The notes: a model not told the origin generated them from the sequence alone. Positions 16,395 to 25,850 are shown, numbered from the stretch's first letter. The stretch: 64,000 bases of DNA from Lachnospiraceae bacterium (GCA_017552985.1 JAFZNO010000015.1:45852-109851); one strand, 5' to 3'. Translations and numbers: made by a program.

Positions 16395-18019
16395 ATAGTT
16401 TTTTATTATATGAGCAAACGGACAAGCTTATGGATCCGCAGTACTTTGACGCAAAGAGCATCATTCAGGACCTGGGCCTTCGCGCCATGTTTCTGGCGGC
16501 CGCGAAGGAAGTGATCTATGAGGAGGAACGCGTCAAAAAGATTGGCAAGGAAGATTCCTATATTCAGGACTGCATGCGCAAGGTCATGATGATCCCGCTC
16601 AGAGAGGAGGATCAGATACTGTACCGCCAGGAGATCCTGAGGGATTTCCTAAAAAACGAGGATCTGGTCAAAGCCTTTTACGAGATCAGTTCGCGCGTTC
16701 TTGCGGAGTGGAATAAGCTTGGACGAAGCGTGATGGAAAAGATGAGTAATGCCAATCCCATGATGAAGCTGATCACGGACGTTCGCGTGATCACGCTGAT
16801 GACGGAGAATCTCAGTGAGATCCGTAATAGATTAAAGGAATGCAAGGACAAGCTGCATTCCCGCGGATTGCTTGGCTTTGCGGAGCGACTGGACGCGGAA
16901 TTCTCTGAGGAACGCGAGGCTTACGTGAAAAAGATTTTAGAGGACGTGAGTTTTTACGTGGATGGCGGAGAGACGGAGGACGAAGACAACAAGGTGATAC
17001 GTCCCAAGATCGTCGTGGAATGTGGGTTGGAGGACGGACTGAAATTCAGTTCCTTAAAGCTTCAGGAGGTTTCCTCCTACAGGCAGAAATTTTACAAGCC
17101 GGGCAGTACCATGAGCAAGATCCAGGATTTCAAGAATTCCAGGATCCCGGATTCCTTCTCTGCAACCAAGGAGACGGCAGTCAAGGATCAGGCATCCATG
17201 CTGGAACTCCAGGTGGTAAGCTACGTGGTGGGAAGCATGGCGTCGATCCTGAGCGATTTTGGAACCTTCTTTGACAGCCTGCACTTGCAGTCGGCCTTTT
17301 ATCTCGGGGCCGTAAACCTGCGGCATCAGATGGGAAGATTCCAACTGGATTATTGCTTCCCGACGGTGTGCGAGAAGGATAAGCTGTCCTTCAAGGAATT
17401 GAAGGAATTTGTCATGTGTCTGGAGCAGCGCGTCAGCGCCGTGGGAAATACCTGCAAGCTGGAGCACAAGATGCTGCTGATCGTGACGGGAGCCAATCAG
17501 GGCGGCAAGTCGACGTTCCTTCGCAGCATTGGCATTGCGCAGGTCATGATGCAGGCCGGACTCATGGTTGCGGCGCAGAAATTCGAAAGCTCCATCTTCC
17601 CAGATCTGTTCACGCATTTTACAAGGCGTGAGGACAGTGAGATGAACAGCGGCCGGTTAGATGAAGAATTAAACCGCATGGATCAGATCATCAAGAATTT
17701 GGGAGAGCGGCCGCTCCTTCTGTTAAATGAATCTTTTGCGACAACCACGGAGAAGGAAGGCTCCGTCATCGCCTACGACATTATCAAGGCACTGGGAGAG
17801 GCAGGCGTAAAGATCTTGACGGTCACGCACCTCTTATCCTTTGCCCAGAGGGCATATCAGGAACGGTCGGCAAGTGAAAATTCCGGCATCGAGTTCCTTT
17901 CAGCAGAGAGAAAGCCCGGAGGCATCCGGACGTTTAAGATGATCCAACATGCGCCTGAGCTAACCAGCTTTGGCCTGGATCTGTACGAGGAGATCGTGGA
18001 GCGCAAAGGCGAGGCATAA
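16391..18019 (+). CDS. MutS-like ATPase, second of a tandem pair
   Basis: The 542-aa product is a second, divergent MutS-family ATPase. It carries a lever-like helical region (GRSVMEKMSNANPMMKLITD), Walker A TGANQGGKST (residues 366-375), the MutS-type segment FTRREDSEMNSGRLDEELNR and Walker B LLLLNESFATTTEKEG. As in the first protein, the mismatch-binding domain is missing. The start at 16391 is inside the previous gene's stop (ATGA overlap). The pair has similar length and order of motifs but low identity, as expected for a heterodimer of specialised subunits. Function in recombination, repair or another nucleic-acid process is unknown. Confidence 0.85.
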   Translation: MNSFLLYEQTDKLMDPQYFDAKSIIQDLGLRAMFLAAAKEVIYEEERVKKIGKEDSYIQDCMRKVMMIPLREEDQILYRQEILRDFLKNEDLVKAFYEISSRVLAEWNKLGRSVMEKMSNANPMMKLITDVRVITLMTENLSEIRNRLKECKDKLHSRGLLGFAERLDAEFSEEREAYVKKILEDVSFYVDGGETEDEDNKVIRPKIVVECGLEDGLKFSSLKLQEVSSYRQKFYKPGSTMSKIQDFKNSRIPDSFSATKETAVKDQASMLELQVVSYVVGSMASILSDFGTFFDSLHLQSAFYLGAVNLRHQMGRFQLDYCFPTVCEKDKLSFKELKEFVMCLEQRVSAVGNTCKLEHKMLLIVTGANQGGKSTFLRSIGIAQVMMQAGLMVAAQKFESSIFPDLFTHFTRREDSEMNSGRLDEELNRMDQIIKNLGERPLLLLNESFATTTEKEGSVIAYDIIKALGEAGVKILTVTHLLSFAQRAYQERSASENSGIEFLSAERKPGGIRTFKMIQHAPELTSFGLDLYEEIVERKGEA

Positions 18020-18057
18020 GCTGGCGCGGAAAACATTACTTGGAGGATTTTGGTACG

Positions 18058-18113
18058 ATGAATAACGGTAAAAGAAACAGTGGAGATGGGTTCGCCGTGA
18101 GATCAGTCTGCTT
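18058..18113 (+). other. Displaced start of the xylanase gene (apparent frameshift)
   Basis: ATG at 18058 follows GGAGG (18042-18046) and reads MNNGKR, then diverges from the xylanase frame. The xylanase frame immediately downstream of an AAAA run (18070-18073) reads KKQWRWVRREISLLLSTALV, a textbook signal-peptide start, but has a stop at 18069-18071. One extra A in the run would fuse both into a normal signal peptide. This is either a sequencing or assembly slip, a real mutation, or phase variation. Confidence 0.7.
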
Positions 18114-21100
18114 TTGTCAACGGCGTTGGTGCTGGGAAGCCTGGTGCTCATGCCTGCCGGAAAGGTAAAGGCAGCAGGGGAGAACCTGATTAAAAACCCG
18201 AATTTTGAGAGCGGAACGGATTCCTGGATGGATACGGGTGCCACGCTCACCTGCGAGACGCAGGATACGCCCATTTTTGATGACGTAAAGACTTACGCCA
18301 CCATCTCCGGGAGAACGCAGAGCTATCAGGGCTTTTCCCAGGACGTGACGGAGGTGGTGATCCCTGGTGAGGAATATGAGGTTTCCTTTTACGTAAAGCT
18401 TTCGGAGGATTATAAGGATCTTGCCGCAAATCAAAGACAGGTATTCTTTGGCCCCTACGTGGTCGAGGACGGCGTGACGAAGTATCTGAGCCAGGCCTAC
18501 AGCGGCGAGGTCCGGGGTGAACTGTTAAAGCAGGTTCCGGCAGGCCAGTGGGTAAAACTGAGCGGTACCTATCAGGTATCAGACGGAGCAAGCCAGGTGG
18601 TAGTCCGTTTCCAGGAGGAGAGTAGTTCCAATCATGGGTCCTATTCCATCACTGGCGTATCCATGAAATTAAAGGCTTCGGAGCAATTGCCCGTGGAAGG
18701 TGAGGAGCTTCCCGTCCTGCGGGATGCCATCACGGCGGAGCTTGGCGAAAATACGATCGTCGGCATGGTGACACATCCCGTGAATAACAAAAAGGAGTGG
18801 GCGCTCCTTACGACGCACGCCAATGCCGTTACGACGGGAAATGAGCTGAAGCCTGACGCGCATTTCGGTTATTCCAACGGTCAATGTCCCGGTACGGAGA
18901 CCGTGACGCTGAACGGGAAAAAGCTGTTGGTTCCCAAGATTGATTATTCCAGGGGCGAGCAATTCCTAAATGCGGTGCTGAAGTATAATGAGGCAAATCC
19001 CGATCATCCGGTCAAAGTGCGCGGCCACGTACTGGTATGGCACGCACAGACGCCGGAATGGTTCTTCCATGAGGATTATGATCCCCAAAAGGATTACGTT
19101 TCCAAGGAAGTCATGGATCAGCGCCTGGAATGGTATATCAAGAGCCTGTTGGAGCATTACCTCGGCAAGGACAGCAAGTACAAGGATCTGTTCTATGGAT
19201 GGGACGTGGTGAACGAGGCTTGCTCTGACAGCACCTCCATGGTCTACCGTGATGACAAGGGCGGAAGCGATAAACTTACGGATTCGACGCATTCCACCAA
19301 GTCCAGCTGGTGGCATATCTATCAGAGCAACGAATACATTATCAACGCCTTTAAGTATGCCAACAAATATGCCCCCGCGAACGTGGAACTCTATTACAAT
19401 GACTACAATGACAGCTGGCCCGTCAAGGTTCCCAATATCTGTGCCCTGTTAAAGGCGGTCAAGGAGCAGGAAGGCGCACCTGGCGTCGGCACCAGGATCG
19501 ACGCATTTGGCATGCAGGCACATTACGGCCTTGACAGCTTTAGCATTCAGAATTTTGAGGCGGCCGCAAGGCAGTATCTTGACATCGTTGGCAAGATCCA
19601 GCTGACGGAGCTCGACATGGGCGCAAGCTCAAATTATGACGGTACGGCAGCAACAAAGGATCAGGAGTATCAAGATCAGGCCTTGGTTTACCAGAGCATT
19701 TATGAGTGCTTAAAGAAGCTGGATGCCATAGACGGATATGAGGTTGGCGGCATCACCTTCTGGGGTGTTACGGATCCCACGTCCTGGCTTCAGAATAAGT
19801 CTGATCTCGGAGGCGGCGCTGACGGGCTGAGAAGCCAGTGCCCGCTTCTGTTTGACGGAAATTACATGGCAAAGCCGGCGTTCTGGGCGTTCGTGGATCC
19901 TTCGAAGATCGAGATTCTCCAGAAAAAGGTGGAAGTCCGCAGAAGCTATGACGGAAGATACGACAGCGCGCTTACGTATCCGTTCCGCTCGGGAGACACA
20001 ACGGCTACGGCATATCCCGTATGGACGTTGGAGGGACTGCAGATCCGCGTGGAAGTAAAGGATAAGACGCTGAACAGTGAGAATGATTTCGTGACGGTTT
20101 ACGTGACGGAGGAGGCGGAGGGACGCGACGGCATCCAGCCCAAAATCTACGTCATAAAGAGACCGGAGTCCATTGCCATGGCGGGCGGTTACATGGCGAA
20201 TTTCAAGATCCCGCTGGAGGAGCTCCACTTTGGAAAACAGTTCCTTATGGACGTGAAGGTGACGGACGGAAGCGGAACGGAGCTGGCGCTTGGCGACGCG
20301 CAGATGAAGCAGGAGACCAGCAGCAAGAATTATGCGGTCTGCACGTTGAAGCCCGCGCTCACGAACGCTTATCAAGGGAGCCCCAAAATTGACGGGGAAC
20401 CGGATGAAGTGTGGGGGACGGCCCAGACGCTCTGGCTGAACGTAAATACCGGATCTGCGCAATGTGCGGCGAAGGTAAAGGTTCTCTGGGACGAAAAGAA
20501 GCTTTACGTTTATGCGGAGATCCAGGACGCGGAAGTGTCCGTCAAGGGGAAGGAAGCCTATGAGCAGGATTCCCTGGAGATCTATATTGACGAGAATTAT
20601 GCGAAGAGCAATCCCTATGACAAGGATGACAAGAGATACCGCATCAACGCTGAAAACGCGGTGAACTGTCTTGGAACGAACGCGGCGGAAAAGAAGGTTG
20701 AGTCAAAGGTGCGTTCCGTTGCCGGCGGTTACGTGATCGAGGCATCCTTTGAATGGACGGACAAAAAGCCAAAGGCGAACGATGCGATCGGCTTTGACCT
20801 CCGCGTAAATGATGCGAATGCGGACGGCACCAGGATCGGGACGTTAAGCTGGTGCGACGCGACGCAGGATGCCGGAACGGACGCTTCCTGCTTTGGAACC
20901 CTGCGACTGGCAGAGGAAGGGAAGCCCATGGAAGAGAGTGAGAATCCCGACGCCGCCATCAGTCAGGCAAGAAGTTTTTCGAAAAATGCCGAGGCACCCG
21001 ATGCGGAAAAAGAAGGGAATCCTCGGGCGGGAACGGATGATGGGGACGGACCGACCATCAGCGATGAGAAGGAAGTTCCTGACAATCCTCCAAAGGCCGG

Positions 21101-21200
21101 CGTAAGCGTTTGGGTGATCGCATTGCTGGCTTTGGCAGTATGCGGCATCGGCGGATTTGTCGGATTTAAGCTGACCTCAAAGGGGAAAAAGGAGGAATAA
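18114..21200 (+). CDS. Cell-surface GH10 endo-1,4-beta-xylanase (5' end frameshifted)
   Basis: The 1028-residue frame is read here from a TTG; the natural start is probably the ATG at 18058 in another frame. Order of parts: signal peptide, a CBM22/CBM4_9-like module (about 22-185), a GH10 catalytic domain (about 200-600), a less clear beta-rich region, a CBM9-like module (about 750-925), an acidic linker, and a C-terminal membrane helix (VSVWVIALLALAVCGIGGFV) followed by KGKKEE. The GH10 acid/base is Glu368 in DVVNEA and the nucleophile Glu499 in LTELDMG; VRGHVLVWHAQTPEWFF is also typical. It would cleave xylan outside the cell while tethered to the membrane. Confidence 0.9.
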   Translation: MSTALVLGSLVLMPAGKVKAAGENLIKNPNFESGTDSWMDTGATLTCETQDTPIFDDVKTYATISGRTQSYQGFSQDVTEVVIPGEEYEVSFYVKLSEDYKDLAANQRQVFFGPYVVEDGVTKYLSQAYSGEVRGELLKQVPAGQWVKLSGTYQVSDGASQVVVRFQEESSSNHGSYSITGVSMKLKASEQLPVEGEELPVLRDAITAELGENTIVGMVTHPVNNKKEWALLTTHANAVTTGNELKPDAHFGYSNGQCPGTETVTLNGKKLLVPKIDYSRGEQFLNAVLKYNEANPDHPVKVRGHVLVWHAQTPEWFFHEDYDPQKDYVSKEVMDQRLEWYIKSLLEHYLGKDSKYKDLFYGWDVVNEACSDSTSMVYRDDKGGSDKLTDSTHSTKSSWWHIYQSNEYIINAFKYANKYAPANVELYYNDYNDSWPVKVPNICALLKAVKEQEGAPGVGTRIDAFGMQAHYGLDSFSIQNFEAAARQYLDIVGKIQLTELDMGASSNYDGTAATKDQEYQDQALVYQSIYECLKKLDAIDGYEVGGITFWGVTDPTSWLQNKSDLGGGADGLRSQCPLLFDGNYMAKPAFWAFVDPSKIEILQKKVEVRRSYDGRYDSALTYPFRSGDTTATAYPVWTLEGLQIRVEVKDKTLNSENDFVTVYVTEEAEGRDGIQPKIYVIKRPESIAMAGGYMANFKIPLEELHFGKQFLMDVKVTDGSGTELALGDAQMKQETSSKNYAVCTLKPALTNAYQGSPKIDGEPDEVWGTAQTLWLNVNTGSAQCAAKVKVLWDEKKLYVYAEIQDAEVSVKGKEAYEQDSLEIYIDENYAKSNPYDKDDKRYRINAENAVNCLGTNAAEKKVESKVRSVAGGYVIEASFEWTDKKPKANDAIGFDLRVNDANADGTRIGTLSWCDATQDAGTDASCFGTLRLAEEGKPMEESENPDAAISQARSFSKNAEAPDAEKEGNPRAGTDDGDGPTISDEKEVPDNPPKAGVSVWVIALLALAVCGIGGFVGFKLTSKGKKEE

Positions 21201-21228
21201 AAATTCGCCGGATCACGTGATTTTGGGC

Positions 21229-21257
21229 TTGAAAAACGTCGGGAAATCACGTAAGAT
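21229..21257 (+). promoter_or_regulatory. Promoter of the ZTP riboswitch-purine operon
   Basis: TTGAAA (21229-21234), a 17-bp spacer and TAAGAT (21252-21257) lie immediately before the riboswitch, placing transcription start near 21264. A palindrome ATCACGTGAT (21211-21220) lies just upstream. Confidence 0.7.
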
Positions 21258-21267
21258 ATTTTCATGA

Positions 21268-21372
21268 GCTGCACAACTGGCGGAAAAGTGGAGAACCACG
21301 AGGGAGTGCAGAGGAAGGTGAAAGCGCCGGATGCGGCGCGATGCCAAAAGAAAAGCCGACCGCCTGGGCAAC
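21268..21372 (+). ncRNA. ZTP (pfl) riboswitch
   Basis: The 5' subdomain has stem CTGCAC/GTGCAG (21269-21274, 21306-21311) enclosing ACTGGCGG and a GTGG/CCAC hairpin (21288-21299). A variable hairpin GCGCC/GGCGC follows (21324-21339). The highly conserved 3' subdomain reads GCCGACCGCCTGGGCA (21355-21370). These match the ZTP/ZMP-sensing pfl motif as I know it. The downstream genes are purO-like and purH, and PurH consumes ZMP. Rfam RF01750 would test this directly. Confidence 0.85.
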
Positions 21373-21416
21373 GCATGGACCTGCGGGTCTTTTGTGGGCT
21401 CAGGCGGTCGAATTTT
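21358..21416 (+). terminator. Riboswitch expression-platform terminator
   Basis: GACCGCCTG (21358-21366), which is part of the conserved 3' aptamer segment, pairs with CAGGCGGTC (21401-21409), followed by GAATTTT. An inner GACC/GGTC hairpin sits in the loop. Ligand binding would hold the left arm in the aptamer and block this hairpin, so ZTP should switch the operon on. The T tract is short. Confidence 0.65.
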
Positions 21417-21470
21417 ATGAGTACAGAGGAAGGCAACCAAGCGACAGCGAAGTAATTAAGGAGGAGAACA

Positions 21471-22178
21471 ATGGTTTCACTGAAACAGGAATTGGAAAGC
21501 AACGAGTATCCCGGACGCGGCATCGTGATCGGAAGGTCTGCGGACGGAAAGTATGCGGTAACTGCTTACTTCATCATGGGAAGAAGCTCTAACAGCCGCA
21601 ACCGCGTTTTTGTAGAAGAGGGAGAGGGCATTCGCACGCAGGCGTTTGATCCTTCCAAGTTAGAGGATCCCAGCCTGATCATCTATGCACCCGTCAGGGT
21701 CCTTGGATGTGACACGATTGTCACAAACGGAGACCAGACCGACACCGTTTACGAAGGCATGGAAAATGGCATGACCTTTGAGCAGACTTTGAGAAGCCGT
21801 GAGTTTGAGCCGGACGGACCGAACTTCACCCCCAGAATTTCCGGTTTGATGCACGTGGAGGGTGGCGCATATGACTTCTCCATGTCCATCTTAAAGAGCA
21901 ACGACGGCGATCCTGACTGCTGTAACCGTTATCTTTTCACCTATGACAATCCGAAGGCCGGTGAGGGCAGATTTATCCATACCTACCAGCATGACGGCAA
22001 TCCCCTGCCCAGCTTCGCAGGCGAACCCACCAAGGTAGATATCACGGGAGACATAGATACCTTTACCAACATGGTTTGGAACGCTTTGAACGAGGACAAC
22101 AAGGTATCCCTGTTCGTAAGATTTATCGATATTGCAACTGGCAAATACGAGACCAGAATCGTAAATAAGAACCAATAA
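21471..22178 (+). CDS. purO: IMP cyclohydrolase (PurO-like)
   Basis: The 235-aa product (MVSLKQELESNEYPGRGIVI) resembles the archaeal-type IMP cyclohydrolase family, which closes FAICAR to IMP. Seen in the sequence are the N-terminal YPGRGI segment, GRSSNSRNRVF and the C-terminal ALNEDNKVSLFVRFID. In organisms using this form, the cyclohydrolase and AICAR transformylase steps are split between two proteins, and here the transformylase gene follows after 142 bp. AGGAGG precedes the ATG. The operon lies behind a ZTP riboswitch. The family assignment rests on recognition plus context. Confidence 0.8.
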   Translation: MVSLKQELESNEYPGRGIVIGRSADGKYAVTAYFIMGRSSNSRNRVFVEEGEGIRTQAFDPSKLEDPSLIIYAPVRVLGCDTIVTNGDQTDTVYEGMENGMTFEQTLRSREFEPDGPNFTPRISGLMHVEGGAYDFSMSILKSNDGDPDCCNRYLFTYDNPKAGEGRFIHTYQHDGNPLPSFAGEPTKVDITGDIDTFTNMVWNALNEDNKVSLFVRFIDIATGKYETRIVNKNQ

Positions 22179-22200
22179 AGGCGGAATGAAGCGAGGCGAC

Positions 22201-22255
22201 CGATGAAAATTACGGCGAAAATTACGGCGCTGAATTTGAGACGCAATTTTCATCG
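22201..22255 (+). other. Intercistronic stem-loop between purO-like and purH
   Basis: An 11-bp perfect inverted repeat CGATGAAAATT (22201-22211) and AATTTTCATCG (22245-22255) with a 33-nt loop. There is no T run after it, so it is more likely an mRNA-stability or processing element than a terminator. Confidence 0.5.
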
Positions 22256-22320
22256 CGTAACGGAGCCGAGTGAAATGGAACCATAAAATATCGCACAGCG
22301 ATTTAATTAAGGAGAATAAC

Positions 22321-23499
22321 ATGAACGAAATTCAATTGAAATATGGTTGTAACCCGAATCAGAAGCCTTCCAGGATCTTCATGGAGGATGGAAGCGAACT
22401 GCCTGTTACCGTTTTGAACGGTAAGCCTGGCTATATCAACTTTTTGGATGCCTTCAACGGCTGGCAGCTTGTAAAGGAACTCAAGGAGGCAACTGGCCTT
22501 CCCGCTGCCACTTCCTTCAAGCACGTAAGCCCTGCAGGCGCTGCAGTTGGCCTGCCTCTTTCCGAGACGCTGGCTAAGATTTACTGGGTAGATGACCTTG
22601 GAGAGCTTTCTCCCCTGGCATGTGCGTATGCAAGGGCAAGAGGCGCGGACAGAATGTCTTCCTTCGGTGATTTTATTGCGTTGTCCGACGTTTGCGACGC
22701 AGACACCGCAAAGCTGATCAAGCGTGAGGTATCCGACGGCGTGATCGCTCCCGGCTACACCGATGAGGCGCTGGAGATGCTGAAGGCAAAGAAGAAGGGC
22801 AATTACAACGTGATCCAGATCGATCCCAATTACGTGCCCGCACCCATTGAAAAGAAGCAGGTTTACGGCATCACCTTCGAGCAGGGAAGAAATGAGCTGG
22901 ACGTAAACGGTGACCTTCTTTCCAACATTGTGACCGCAAATAAGGACATTCCAGCAAACGCGCTGATCGACATGAAGATTTCTTTGATCACGCTGAAGTA
23001 CACGCAGTCCAATTCCGTATGCTACGTGAAGGACGGACAGGCCATCGGTATCGGCGCAGGTCAGCAGTCCAGAATCCACTGCACCAGACTTGCAGGCCAG
23101 AAGGCTGACAACTGGTTCCTTCGCCAGTCTCCCCAGGTAATGGGTCTGCAGTTTGTGGACGGCCTTGGCCGCGCAGACCGCGATAATGCCATCGACGTTT
23201 ACATGGGAGATGAGTACGAGGACGTGCTTGCTGACGGCGTTTGGGAGAAGACCTTTAAAGTAAAGCCCGCCGTGTTCACCCGCGAGGAAAAGAGGGCATG
23301 GCTCGATAAGATGCAGGGCGTGACCTGCGGAAGCGACGCATTCTTCCCCTTCTCTGACAACATTGAGAGAGCACGCAAGAGCGGCGTAAAATACATTGCA
23401 CAGCCCGGCGGATCCGTTCGCGACGATCTCGTGATCGAGTGCGCAGACAAGTATAACATGGTGATGGCATTTACGGGCATCCGTCTGTTCCACCACTAA
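22321..23499 (+). CDS. purH: AICAR transformylase (stand-alone PurH)
   Basis: The 392-aa product carries only the AICAR formyltransferase half of PurH. Visible motifs are [12 protein letters not shown]-like [15 protein letters not shown], the catalytic region [46 protein letters not shown] and the C-terminal [20 protein letters not shown]. It transfers formyl from 10-formyl-THF to ZMP (AICAR). The IMP cyclohydrolase domain of bifunctional PurH (about 200 N-terminal residues) is absent, consistent with the separate purO-like gene upstream. AAGGAG lies before the ATG. Confidence 0.93.
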   Translation: MNEIQLKYGCNPNQKPSRIFMEDGSELPVTVLNGKPGYINFLDAFNGWQLVKELKEATGLPAATSFKHVSPAGAAVGLPLSETLAKIYWVDDLGELSPLACAYARARGADRMSSFGDFIALSDVCDADTAKLIKREVSDGVIAPGYTDEALEMLKAKKKGNYNVIQIDPNYVPAPIEKKQVYGITFEQGRNELDVNGDLLSNIVTANKDIPANALIDMKISLITLKYTQSNSVCYVKDGQAIGIGAGQQSRIHCTRLAGQKADNWFLRQSPQVMGLQFVDGLGRADRDNAIDVYMGDEYEDVLADGVWEKTFKVKPAVFTREEKRAWLDKMQGVTCGSDAFFPFSDNIERARKSGVKYIAQPGGSVRDDLVIECADKYNMVMAFTGIRLFHH

Positions 23500-23522
23500 G
23501 CTTTGAAAGAAGGAATAAATAT

Positions 23523-25244
23523 ATGGCAGACATGGAAACAAACGTAGCAGACGCTGCGGACGAAAAAGACGAGAAGACCGTCGTGAGCCGTAATTTTATT
23601 GAACAGGCGATCGACAAGGATCTGGCGGAGGGCGTATATGACACCGTTCACACCCGTTTTCCTCCGGAACCCAATGGATATCTGCACATCGGACACGCAA
23701 AGTCCATCCTTGTAAACTATGGGCTGGCGCAGCAGTATGGCGGAAAGTTCAACATGCGTTTTGATGATACCAATCCCACCAAGGAGGATATCGAGTTCGT
23801 TGAGTCCATCAAGGCGGACGTACAGTGGCTTGGCGCTGATTATGAGGACAGACTCTTCTTTGCATCCAATTATTTTGGACAGATGTATGAGGGCGCGGTA
23901 AAGCTCATCAGGAAGGGCCTCGCTTACGTTTCAGACCTGTCTGCGGAGGAGATCAAGGCGACGAGAGGTTCCTTTACGGAGCCTGGAGTCAATGATCCGA
24001 ATCGCGAGAGGAGCATCGAGGAGAACCTTCGCCTTTTTGAGGAGATGAAGGATGGAAAGTATGCGGACGGCGAGAAGGTGCTTCGCGCCAAGATCGACAT
24101 GGCAAGCCCCAACGTCAACATGCGTGATCCCGTCATTTACCGCGTGGCACACATGACGCATCACAACACGGGAGATGCCTGGTGCATTTATCCCATGTAT
24201 GACTTCGCACATCCCATCGAGGATGCGATCGAGGGTATTACCCATTCCATCTGCACGCTGGAGTTTGAGGATCACAGACCTTTATATGACTGGGTGGTAA
24301 GGGAACTGGAGTACCCCCATCCTCCCCGCCAGATCGAGCAGGCGAAGATGTATCTTAAGAACGTAGTGACGGGTAAGAGATACATCAAGAAGCTTGTCCA
24401 GGACGGAAAGGTGGACGGCTGGGACGATCCCAGGCTTGTCTCCATCGCAGCCCTTCGCCGCAGAGGCTTTACGCCGGAGTCCATCAAGGCGTTTGTGGAG
24501 ATGTGCGGCGTTTCAAAGGCCAATTCCGTTGCGGATTACGCGGCACTTGAGTACTGCATCCGCGAGGACTTAAAGCCGAAGGCACCGAGATACATGGCGA
24601 TCCTTGATCCGGTAAAGCTGATCATCGACAATTATCCGGAAGGTCAGATGGAAGAACTTGAGGGCGTGAACAATCCTGAGAACGAAGCGCTTGGGACCAG
24701 AAAGATTCCCTTCGGGAAAGAATTATACATTGAGCGGGAGGACTTCATGGAGGAGCCCCCGAAGAAGTATTTCAGAATGTTCCCGGGAAATGAAGTGCGT
24801 CTGATGAATGCTTATTTTGTAACGTGCACGGGTTGCGTGAAGGATGAAAACGGCAACGTGACGGAAGTGCATTGTACTTATGATCCCGCGTCGAAGGGCG
24901 GCAACAGCCCTGACGGAAGAAAGGTGAAAGGAACGATCCACTGGGTAGCGGCGAAGACGGCCATCCCGGCTGAGATCCGTCTGTATGAGAATCTGATCGA
25001 CGAAGAGAAGGCGGAGGCGGCAGGAAGCGTTTATGATGAGAATGGAGACGTATATCTAAATCCGAATTCCCTGACCGTCATGAAAGGCTACCTTGAACCG
25101 GCGTTTGCAGGCGCTAAGCCATTCGATCGCTTCCAGTTTGTTCGCCAGGGATTTTTTAGCGTGGATCCAAAGGATTCCAAGGAGGACGCGCTTGTGTTTA
25201 ACCGCATCGTCTCCCTGAAGAGTTCGTTTGTGCTCCCGAAGTAA
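23523..25244 (+). CDS. glnS: Glutaminyl-tRNA synthetase
   Basis: The 573-aa class I synthetase has the GlnRS signature [18 protein letters not shown] containing HIGH, a catalytic core with [11 protein letters not shown], and the two C-terminal beta-barrel anticodon domains (from about residue 345). The KMSKS-equivalent loop normally MSKR is VVTGKRY here. About 25 charged residues precede the core. It follows purH by 23 bp with AAGGA before the ATG. GatCAB is encoded in the same window, so Gln-tRNA can be charged directly and GatCAB may mainly serve Asn-tRNA. A bidirectional terminator follows. Confidence 0.93.
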   Translation: MADMETNVADAADEKDEKTVVSRNFIEQAIDKDLAEGVYDTVHTRFPPEPNGYLHIGHAKSILVNYGLAQQYGGKFNMRFDDTNPTKEDIEFVESIKADVQWLGADYEDRLFFASNYFGQMYEGAVKLIRKGLAYVSDLSAEEIKATRGSFTEPGVNDPNRERSIEENLRLFEEMKDGKYADGEKVLRAKIDMASPNVNMRDPVIYRVAHMTHHNTGDAWCIYPMYDFAHPIEDAIEGITHSICTLEFEDHRPLYDWVVRELEYPHPPRQIEQAKMYLKNVVTGKRYIKKLVQDGKVDGWDDPRLVSIAALRRRGFTPESIKAFVEMCGVSKANSVADYAALEYCIREDLKPKAPRYMAILDPVKLIIDNYPEGQMEELEGVNNPENEALGTRKIPFGKELYIEREDFMEEPPKKYFRMFPGNEVRLMNAYFVTCTGCVKDENGNVTEVHCTYDPASKGGNSPDGRKVKGTIHWVAAKTAIPAEIRLYENLIDEEKAEAAGSVYDENGDVYLNPNSLTVMKGYLEPAFAGAKPFDRFQFVRQGFFSVDPKDSKEDALVFNRIVSLKSSFVLPK

Positions 25245-25274
25245 ACGTGTTAGGAAAATAAGTCAGACCATAAA

Positions 25275-25314
25275 ATAACCCTCAGCCTTGGAATGGGCTG
25301 AGGGTTATTGTTTT
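25275..25314. terminator. Bidirectional terminator between glnS and the convergent gene
   Basis: ATAACCCTCAGCC (25275-25287) pairs with GGCTGAGGGTTAT (25296-25308), followed by TGTTTT; A-rich sequence on the left makes it usable from the minus strand as well. It separates convergent glnS and the Ala/Glu-rich gene. Confidence 0.85.
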
Positions 25315-25328
25315 CATAATTTTGCTTT

Positions 25329-25850
25329 TTACAGTTCCTTTTCCTCTGCAGCTTCTTCAGCAGCTTCAGCAACCTTCTCGGCGGTCTCGTCGATCTTGTC
25401 GGCAACTTCTTCAGCAGCATCAGCGGCCTTCTCTGCGATATCGTCAGCGACGTCGCTAACCTTCTCGGCAAGATCCTCAGCGGCATCAGCGGCCTTCTCG
25501 GCAGCTTCTTCAGCGTCAGCCTCTTCATCATCGAAGAATTCCTCTACCTTCTCGATGGTGCGGCCCATAACGCCTTTCGCGGTCTCAGCAACTTTGGTTG
25601 CAACGTTGGAGATCTTAGCGGATGCCTTGGAAGCCATTTCCTCAAGGTCAACCTTCTTCTTGGTATCACCGTCGCCATCCATGTCGAGCTCTACGTAATT
25701 GGTCTCAGCGTCATCGCTGAAATCGTCGAGATCCTCGTCCACGTACTCAGCGCTTTCGTCCTTCTTTTTCTGTGAGAAATAATATGCAGCGGCGGCAGCG
25801 GTAGTTACGGCAGCTGCAGTCAGTATAAACTTTCCAAATTTCTTAGACAT
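25329..25850 (-). CDS. Ala/Glu/Lys-rich amphipathic-helix protein with N-terminal membrane anchor
   Basis: The 173-aa product has a positively charged start and one hydrophobic Ala-rich segment (KFGKFILTAAAVTTAAAAAY), then an acidic linker. The long region of predicted amphipathic helix has an approximate 11-residue periodicity (EEAAEKAADAAEDLAEKVSD). This composition resembles YtxH-like or LEA-like stress proteins, but composition alone cannot assign a family. AAAGGAG lies 10 bp before the ATG. It is convergent with glnS and divergent from the TetR gene. A role in envelope stress or desiccation is only a possibility. Confidence 0.7.
   Translation of the reverse strand: MSKKFGKFILTAAAVTTAAAAAYYFSQKKKDESAEYVDEDLDDFSDDAETNYVELDMDGDGDTKKKVDLEEMASKASAKISNVATKVAETAKGVMGRTIEKVEEFFDDEEADAEEAAEKAADAAEDLAEKVSDVADDIAEKAADAAEEVADKIDETAEKVAEAAEEAAEEKEL

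Noticed and set aside
22303-23541. 412-codon antisense frame opposite purH
   Set aside because: Long stop-free antisense frames also lie opposite guaB, ptb and pap. They result from codon bias of the real gene; composition is Cys/His/Leu-rich and homology-like motifs are absent.
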